Shown here: positions 5,437 through 9,397 of the stretch, piece after piece
How positions within the stretch are numbered: the stretch's first letter is position 1
How the letters are laid out: the number at the start of each line of letters is the position of its first letter
DNA from: Actinomycetota bacterium
GTDB taxonomy: Bacteria; Actinomycetota; Actinomycetes; Streptosporangiales; Streptosporangiaceae
DNA length: 9,397 nt
NCBI GenBank assembly: GCA_003168295.1
Contig: PMST01000552.1
Coordinates: 1-9,397, forward strand
Reading direction: 5' to 3'
Notes under the pieces: model-generated
What the model saw: only the letters and a program-made list of their open reading frames with translations
Told to the model about the DNA's origin: nothing
Database searches by the model: none
Made by a program: the position numbers and the translations under genes

Positions 5437-6393
5437 GATATGGATACCGATGCGCTGCGCTGGCTTCAGCAGGTGGCCGACGGCACCACGGTGACCGAGG
5501 TCAGCGAGGTGGAACCGGTCACCCAGTCGGGCGTCTCGCGGGCGCTGGCCCGGCTGGAGGAGCAGATCGGCACGCCGCTGCTGCGCCGTTCGGGCCGGAC
5601 GCTGCGGATGACGCACGCCGGGGCGGTCTTCAAGCCGCACCTGGACGCGATGCTGCATCAGCTCGACGACGGCATCGCCGCCGTCAGCCAGCTCATCGAT
5701 CCCGACACCGGTACCGTGGCGCTGGCTTTCCAGCAATCGCTGGGCACCTGGCTCGTCCCGGATCTGGCCCGCAGCTTCCGCACCTCCCACCCCCTAGTCG
5801 GTTTCCAGCTCACCCAGGTGCGCGATGAGCTGCGTTCGGCGCCGCTGGATGGCGGAAAGGCCGACGTCGAGCTCGGCACCCGCCGACCCGGGAACCCCGA
5901 GAGACCCGGGAACACCTCACCGCACGAGCCCGATACGGCCGTGCGCACCCGGCTGATCGCGATCGAGCCGCTGCGCCTGGCGCTGCCGCGCGAGCACCGG
6001 CTGGCCGGCCAGCCAAGCGTCCGGCTCGCCGACGTCGCGGCGGATCCCTTCATCGGCCTGCGCCCGGCCTCGGCGCTGCGCCAGCGGACCGATGACCTGT
6101 GCGATCAGGCGGGATTCCGCCCCACCGTCATCTTCGAGGGCGACGACCTGTCCAACGTGCGCGGCTTCGTCGCCGCCGGGCTTGGCGTCGCCGTCGTCCC
6201 CGCGCCCCGCGCGGGCTCACCCGAATCGGCGGCCGGGCCGGTGGTCTACCGGGAGATCGTGGACCCGGGCGCGGTGCGGGAGATCTTCCTGATCTGGTCG
6301 GCCGAACGCCGCCTGCTCCCCGCCGCCGACCTGTTCCGCCGTCATGTCCTGCGCCGGGCCGCCGCGGGCCGGCTCCCGGCCGTCTCGCAATAG
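5434..6393 (+). CDS. LysR-family transcriptional regulator
   Basis: This is a 319-residue LTTR. ATG 5434 begins MDMDTDALRWLQQVADG, a normal LTTR beginning, but no Shine-Dalgarno is visible; ATG 5440 is an alternative. The winged HTH occupies residues 1-60, with the recognition helix at TQSGVSRALARLEEQIGTPLLRR. The effector-binding domain (about 90-305) shows LAFQQSLGTWLVPDL, LIAIEPLRLALPREHRLAG and GLGVAVVPAPRAG, all typical. Residues 151-162 hold a doubled RPGN unit within a stretch longer than usual between the two lobes. The small - strand gene is transcribed divergently across a shared half-site cluster, which suggests it is the regulated target, with negative autoregulation of this gene. 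The ligand is unknown. Confidence 0.92.
   Translation: MDMDTDALRWLQQVADGTTVTEVSEVEPVTQSGVSRALARLEEQIGTPLLRRSGRTLRMTHAGAVFKPHLDAMLHQLDDGIAAVSQLIDPDTGTVALAFQQSLGTWLVPDLARSFRTSHPLVGFQLTQVRDELRSAPLDGGKADVELGTRRPGNPERPGNTSPHEPDTAVRTRLIAIEPLRLALPREHRLAGQPSVRLADVAADPFIGLRPASALRQRTDDLCDQAGFRPTVIFEGDDLSNVRGFVAAGLGVAVVPAPRAGSPESAAGPVVYREIVDPGAVREIFLIWSAERRLLPAADLFRRHVLRRAAAGRLPAVSQ
5885..5913 (+). repeat. 18-bp period duplication inside the LysR gene
   Basis: GACCCGGGAAC occurs at 5885-5895 and 5903-5913. The period of 18 bp keeps the frame and yields RPGNPE followed by RPGNTS (residues 151-162). This suggests an in-frame slip that lengthened a surface loop of the effector domain. Confidence 0.7.
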
Positions 6394-6400
6394 CCGGGTA

Positions 6401-6473
6401 AAAGCCGGCCGTTTTAGGTACGAAAAAGAGCCAGGCCCCTGCGTGTATGAGACGCAGGGACCTGGCCGGCTTT
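6401..6473. terminator. Long nested hairpin after the LysR gene, possibly bidirectional terminator
   Basis: The inner stem pairs 6431-6444 with 6452-6465 (14 bp, one C-A mismatch on the + transcript, 7-nt loop). The outer arms AAAGCCGG (6401-6408) and CCGGCTTT (6466-6473) close it, leaving 22 unpaired bases on the left. On the + strand the structure begins 8 bp after the LysR stop and ends in CTTT. On the - strand the mismatch becomes a G-U pair and the stem is followed by CTCTTTTTCG, a better T-tract. It therefore works at least as well for leftward transcripts. Confidence 0.65.
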
Positions 6474-6679
6474 GCCGCGCCGAGCCAGCCGATTACCCGG
6501 CTTTCCCGGCGCTGCGCGCCACCCGCAAGTACCCGGGCGCCCGTGTGTGGTGCCGGTTTCCCGGCCCCTCCCACGTCCCGGGTTTCCCCAGGTAGTGCCC
6601 GCTTCTTGCGGTGAAGACATTTCTACTGCGCTGGCGAATGCGGCGCAAGTACTTTCGCCAGATAGTCCTTATATTTTTG
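6474..6679. other. Intergenic stretch without a gene: GC-rich repeats, then a hairpin
   Basis: No frame here has convincing codon bias, a start with a ribosome site, or homology I recognise. Three related words, CCGGCTTTCCCGGC (6497-6510), CCGGTTTCCCGGC (6553-6565) and CCGGGTTTCCCC (6578-6589), and a 9-bp direct repeat CGCAAGTAC (6524-6532, 6644-6652) are visible. CTGGCGAA (6631-6638) pairs with TTCGCCAG (6654-6661) around 15 nt. Composition then turns AT-rich (6662-6680) next to the DnaA-box cluster. Confidence 0.5.
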
Positions 6680-6764
6680 CTGTCCACAAATTATCCACAA
6701 GATAGAGGATAGTTATCCTCAATAAGCAGTGGTTATCCACCGCCCTGTCAACAGCCAGTCCACA
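6680..6764 (+). other. Cluster of six DnaA-box-like 9-mers in AT-rich DNA
   Basis: Six words in one orientation resemble the DnaA box (TTATCCACA; TTGTCCACA in actinomycetes): CTGTCCACA 6680-6688, TTATCCACA 6691-6699 (perfect), TTATCCTCA 6713-6721, TTATCCACC 6733-6741, CTGTCAACA 6745-6753 and CAGTCCACA 6756-6764. The first four have at most one mismatch to one of the two forms; the last two have two. Starts are 11, 22, 20, 12 and 11 bp apart, close to one or two helical turns, placing them on one face of the DNA. A perfect inverted repeat GAGGATA-GT-TATCCTC (6705-6720) lies within. AT-rich DNA borders the left side. dnaA and dnaN are absent, so a DnaA-titrating or DnaA-controlled regulatory site is more likely than oriC. 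Confidence 0.6.
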
Positions 6765-6776
6765 GGTGGCCGGACC

Positions 6777-6804
6777 GTGACACCAGTGCCGTTCAGAAAA
6801 TAAT
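6777..6804 (+). promoter_or_regulatory. Promoter of the rhomboid gene
   Basis: The -35 GTGACA (6777-6782, 5/6) and -10 AATAAT (6799-6804, 5/6) are separated by 16 bp. The predicted start is near 6811, giving a leader of about 100 nt. The nearest DnaA-box-like word ends 12 bp upstream of the -35 element, a position from which a bound protein could contact RNA polymerase. Confidence 0.55.
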
Positions 6805-6812
6805 TGCGGAAC

Positions 6813-6837
6813 GGGCCGTGGCTCACCCGCACGGCCC
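6813..6837 (+). repeat. Hairpin at the start of the rhomboid leader
   Basis: GGGCCGTG (6813-6820) and CACGGCCC (6830-6837) form a perfect 8-bp stem with a 9-nt loop, within a few bases of the predicted transcription start. It could stabilise the 5' end of the mRNA. No riboswitch class is recognised. Confidence 0.45.
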
Positions 6838-6912
6838 AGCCGTGAACCCCGGGAACCTCACAGACCCGGAGCCCGAGTGGACCTGGGCGGCGAAAGCGCC
6901 GAAGATGTGTCC

Positions 6913-7695
6913 ATGTCTAGTCAACCTGCCTCCGGGCCTGCCTCCGCGCCGACGACGGCCACCCGGGGTGCCACCCGGGGTCCGAGGCGCCGGGCCGCCG
7001 AGATCGACGTCGACGAGGCCAGGAAGGCCTTCTTCCTGATGGTCGGGTTCATCGTGCTGATCTGGGCGCTGCAGATCGTGAACTGGTCCGATCATTACCG
7101 GCTCGACGCCAGCTACGGGATCCTGCCGCACGACCTGGCCCGGCTGCCGGATATCTTCATCGCCCCGTTCCTGCATTTCTCCTGGGACCACATCGAGGGC
7201 AACTCCGGGCCGCTGTTCGTCTTCGGCCTGCTCGCGGCCTACCGCGGCGTGGTCAGGTTCCTCGGCGTGACCCTCTTGGTCGCGGTCACCAGCGGCCTGG
7301 CGGTCTGGCTGTTCCAGGGCGGCGCTGTGCTCACGGTGGGAGCCAGCGGCCTGATCTTCGGCTACTTCGGCTACGTCCTGGCCCGGGGGGTCATCGACAG
7401 GAACCTCATCGACGCGCTCGCCGCGGTGGTGATGGCGCTGTCGTACGCCTACATCCTGACCGTGGCGATACCCGGTACCCCCGGGGTGAGCTGGATCGGC
7501 CACCTCGGCGGCCTGGTCGGCGGGCTGGCCGCGGGCTGGATCTTCCGGACCAGGCGCGCCGCCGGCGGCCCGGGCCGGACCGGGCGCCCCGGCGATTCCG
7601 GCCACCGATCGCCGGGCTCCACCGTGGCCGTGCCGGTGAGCCCCGGCCATCCGCGGGCCGACCTGTACAAGGAACTGGGCGACCTGGGCCTGTAA
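6913..7695 (+). CDS. Rhomboid-family intramembrane serine protease
   Basis: This is a 260-residue polytopic membrane protease that would cleave transmembrane substrates within the bilayer. The key motifs are present: HFSWDHIEGN (residues 88-97, the HxxxN oxyanion region), GASG with catalytic Ser145, and WIGHLGGLVGGLAAG with catalytic His197. About six helices lie between residues 40 and 217. A basic, Pro/Thr-rich cytoplasmic N-terminus (1-38) and a soluble C-terminal tail (218-260) of low complexity flank them. ATG 6913 is preferred; GTG 6907 and GTG 6877 are in frame, and the ribosome site is weak for all three. The gene stands 94 bp before a secreted peptidase with its own likely promoter. 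Physiological substrates cannot be inferred. Confidence 0.92.
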   Translation: MSSQPASGPASAPTTATRGATRGPRRRAAEIDVDEARKAFFLMVGFIVLIWALQIVNWSDHYRLDASYGILPHDLARLPDIFIAPFLHFSWDHIEGNSGPLFVFGLLAAYRGVVRFLGVTLLVAVTSGLAVWLFQGGAVLTVGASGLIFGYFGYVLARGVIDRNLIDALAAVVMALSYAYILTVAIPGTPGVSWIGHLGGLVGGLAAGWIFRTRRAAGGPGRTGRPGDSGHRSPGSTVAVPVSPGHPRADLYKELGDLGL

Positions 7696-7741
7696 CCGCC
7701 ACGGACTATTTCTCGTTACGCAACTTTAACCACATAGTTAA

Positions 7742-7750
7742 TGCTATGGT
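7742..7750 (+). promoter_or_regulatory. Possible extended -10 promoter of the S53 peptidase gene
   Basis: TGC-TATGGT (7742-7750) fits an extended -10 element; no good -35 hexamer is found at the right distance. A small inverted repeat TTAAC-CACATA-GTTAA (7726-7741) precedes it in a locally AT-rich stretch and could be an operator. Transcription would start near 7757, leaving a leader of about 40 nt. Confidence 0.35.
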
Positions 7751-7795
7751 CCACTCGCCGCATTAGCCTGAATTGCTAATTTTCGGGGGATGGCC

Positions 7796-9241
7796 ATGCG
7801 TAGGGCTTTCGGGGTTTTCCGGTTCTTCGGAGCCAGGGCGCTGGCCGCGGTCACGGTCGGCGTCGCGGTGGTCGCTACCGCCGCGGCCGGGCTGGCGCTC
7901 TCCGGGCCGGTCTCGGGGTCTGCCGTGCGCGCGGGGGCTGCCGTGCTCATCCGGCCGGGAACGGTGCAGCTTGAGCGCGAGGCCCGGTCAGGACCGTCAG
8001 ATACGCTGCAGTGCCAGCAGGTCCTCCGGGTCGACTGTTACAACCCGGCCCAGATCCAGCAGGCGTACGACCTGCCGGCCCTGTACGGCCGCGGGATAAC
8101 CGGCCAGGGTGCGACCATCGTCATCGTCGATCCCTACGGCTCTCCGACTATCGGCAGTGACCTGAGCACGTTCGATAGCGCCGAGAGTATCCCGGCGCCG
8201 CCGTCGCTGCGGATCGTCCGGCCCGCCGGCCGGGTTCCCTCGTTCAACCCCGGCAGCAAGGCGATGGCCGGCTGGGCCAGCGAGACCACGCTGGATGTCG
8301 AGTACGCGCACACGATCGCGCCTGGCGCCAAGATCCTTCTGGTCGAGACGCCGGGCGGCGGACGCACCGGGGACGTCAGCATGGCGCAGGTCGTCACGGC
8401 CGAGAGGTACGTGATCGCGCATCACCTCGGTGACGTGATCAGCCAGAGCTTCGTCGCCACAGAAGAGGGCATCGGGTACGCCGGGATCGCCCCGCTGCGC
8501 GCCGCTTACCTCGACGCCTACCGGCACCATGTCACGGTGCTCTCCGGCTCCGGTGACACCGGCGCCGCCGGGCTCAAGCCGGCCGGGACCAGCTACTACA
8601 CCTATCCGGTGACGGGGTGGCCCGCCAGCGACCCGCTGGTGACCGCGGTCGGCGGAACCCGGCTGCAGCTGGACGCCGGCGGCAACCGCGACGCCGCGGA
8701 CACCGTGTGGAACGACACCTACAGCTCCACCGCGAGCCACCTGATCGACGGCGACAGCGGCCCGGACCCGCTGGCCGGGGGCGGCGGCAAGTCGGTTATC
8801 TTTGCCCGGCCTTCCTATCAGACCGCGGTGCGGGCCGTCGTCGGGAACCACCGCGGCGTGCCCGACATCTCGATGAGCGCGGCCTGCACCGGGGCGGTCA
8901 ACATCTACCAGAGCTTCGCGGCGGACCGGACCGGCTGGTACGCGCTGTGCGGTACCAGTGAGGCCACGCCCCTGTTCGCGGGCATCGTGGCGCTCGCCGA
9001 CCAGGTGGCGGGGCATTCGCTCGGCCTGATCAACCCGGCTCTGTACCAGCTGGCCGCCGAGCATGCCCCGGGCATCGTGAGCGTCAGCTCGGGCAATAAC
9101 ACGGTGTCGTTCCGTCAGGGCGGCCGAATCCGAACGGTGTCCGGTTTCAGCGCCCGGCCCGGGTACAACCTGGCCGCGGGCCTTGGCACCGTCGACGCCG
9201 CGTACTTGGTGCCGGAACTTGCCCGCCTGGCCGGTCGCTAA
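7796..9241 (+). CDS. Secreted S53-family (sedolisin/kumamolisin-like) serine-carboxyl peptidase, short N-terminus
   Basis: This is a 481-residue exported endopeptidase. ATG 7796 is chosen because GGGGGA (7785-7790) lies 5 nt before it; ATG 7790 would overlap that site. A signal peptide is clear: MRRAFGVFRFFGAR, a hydrophobic core to about residue 35, and likely cleavage after SGSA (near 43). The catalytic residues are Glu163 and Asp167 (ASETTLDVEYAH), oxyanion Asp254 (LSGSGDTGA) and Ser388 (GTSEATPLFAGI). Only about 35 residues lie between the signal peptide and the catalytic domain (from about 77), far less than the propeptide of about 150 residues found in classical S53 enzymes. Four Cys (73, 81, 364, 385) could form two disulfides. 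The C-terminus, GYNLAAGLGTVDAAYL, corresponds to the family's calcium-site region. Family members usually work at acidic pH. Confidence 0.92.
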   Translation: MRRAFGVFRFFGARALAAVTVGVAVVATAAAGLALSGPVSGSAVRAGAAVLIRPGTVQLEREARSGPSDTLQCQQVLRVDCYNPAQIQQAYDLPALYGRGITGQGATIVIVDPYGSPTIGSDLSTFDSAESIPAPPSLRIVRPAGRVPSFNPGSKAMAGWASETTLDVEYAHTIAPGAKILLVETPGGGRTGDVSMAQVVTAERYVIAHHLGDVISQSFVATEEGIGYAGIAPLRAAYLDAYRHHVTVLSGSGDTGAAGLKPAGTSYYTYPVTGWPASDPLVTAVGGTRLQLDAGGNRDAADTVWNDTYSSTASHLIDGDSGPDPLAGGGGKSVIFARPSYQTAVRAVVGNHRGVPDISMSAACTGAVNIYQSFAADRTGWYALCGTSEATPLFAGIVALADQVAGHSLGLINPALYQLAAEHAPGIVSVSSGNNTVSFRQGGRIRTVSGFSARPGYNLAAGLGTVDAAYLVPELARLAGR

Positions 9242-9397
9242 GGCGCGGCCAGGTAGTCGACCACCCGGTTCTTGACGTGATCCCACACCAGGATCGGCTC
9301 GGCGTTACAGTCCGCCACCAGCGGCGCGAACGACGAGAGCGGTTGGACCACCGTGTCCAGGGCCGGGTAGACGAAGACCGCGGTCGATCGCCGCGTC
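9238..9397 (-). CDS. C-terminal end of an unrecognised protein (5' part beyond window)
   Basis: On the - strand a frame runs from the window edge to TAG at 9238-9240. It gives 52 codons with nearly pure G/C third positions, so it is a real gene end although it has no start here. The readable protein includes STAVFVYPALDTVVQPLSSF, then CNAEPILVWDHVKNRVVDYL and ends AAP. I do not recognise the family. Its stop overlaps the TAA of the S53 gene (9239-9241), so the two genes converge without any spacer for separate terminators. Confidence 0.7.
   Translation of the reverse strand, partial: TRRSTAVFVYPALDTVVQPLSSFAPLVADCNAEPILVWDHVKNRVVDYLAAP

Noticed and set aside
6344..6720. Several short frames on both strands between LysR and rhomboid
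   Set aside because: They cross the terminator hairpin and repeats, have Pro/Arg-rich random-looking translations and no ribosome sites.
6680..6764. Canonical chromosomal oriC
   Set aside because: Actinobacterial oriC lies between dnaA and dnaN; here the neighbours are LysR and rhomboid genes and only six boxes are present. Kept as an extra-oriC DnaA-box cluster.
7997..9286. A 429-codon open frame on the - strand
   Set aside because: It covers the S53 peptidase in antisense, shows no domain, and conflicts with the better-supported - strand gene end at 9238.

Overview
The window is very GC-rich DNA with strong G/C bias at third codon positions, GTG and TTG starts, at least one apparently leaderless gene and a tightly packed layout. 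This fits a high-GC actinomycete chromosome (Streptosporangiales/Streptomyces-like). That assignment rests on composition and gene families only; no marker gene fixes the genus. I see no insertion sequence, tRNA, rRNA or CRISPR array.

Left part (1-2018, all + strand). The 3' end of a NarL/FixJ (DesR-like) response regulator is followed by a Mug-type uracil/thymine DNA glycosylase. The glycosylase has an unusual low-complexity C-terminal tail whose DNA carries two strong hairpins. Next come two small three-helix DUF202 membrane proteins, translationally coupled by a TTGA overlap.

Middle part (2019-5006, + strand). A convincing sigma70-like promoter sits so close to the start codon that its transcript should be leaderless. 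It drives an ArsR-type HTH fused to an AHSA1/SRPBCC domain, overlapped (ATGA) by a pyridoxamine-phosphate-oxidase-like split-barrel protein and closely followed by an alpha/beta hydrolase. This looks like a self-regulated operon for handling small molecules. A separate 100-residue dimeric-barrel-like protein follows after about 195 bp.

Regulatory divergence (5107-6393). A small charged, helical protein on the - strand is transcribed away from a LysR-family regulator on the + strand. Between them are four ATGAC/GTCAT half-sites, one pair forming a perfect T-N11-A LysR-type box over the regulator's start codon. The LysR gene ends in a long nested hairpin.

Intergenic region (6394-6912). About 520 bp hold no credible gene. 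The right half is AT-rich and contains six same-direction DnaA-box-like 9-mers at 11/22/20/12/11-bp steps, directly upstream of a good promoter. That promoter leads, through a hairpin-containing leader, to a rhomboid-family intramembrane protease. dnaA and dnaN are absent, so this is more likely a DnaA-titrating or DnaA-regulated site than a canonical oriC. I regard it as the most interesting element in the window.

Right part (6913-9397). The rhomboid protease is followed by a secreted S53 (sedolisin-type) serine-carboxyl peptidase that has no room for the usual propeptide. It ends overlapping the stop codon of a convergent, partial - strand gene that runs off the window.
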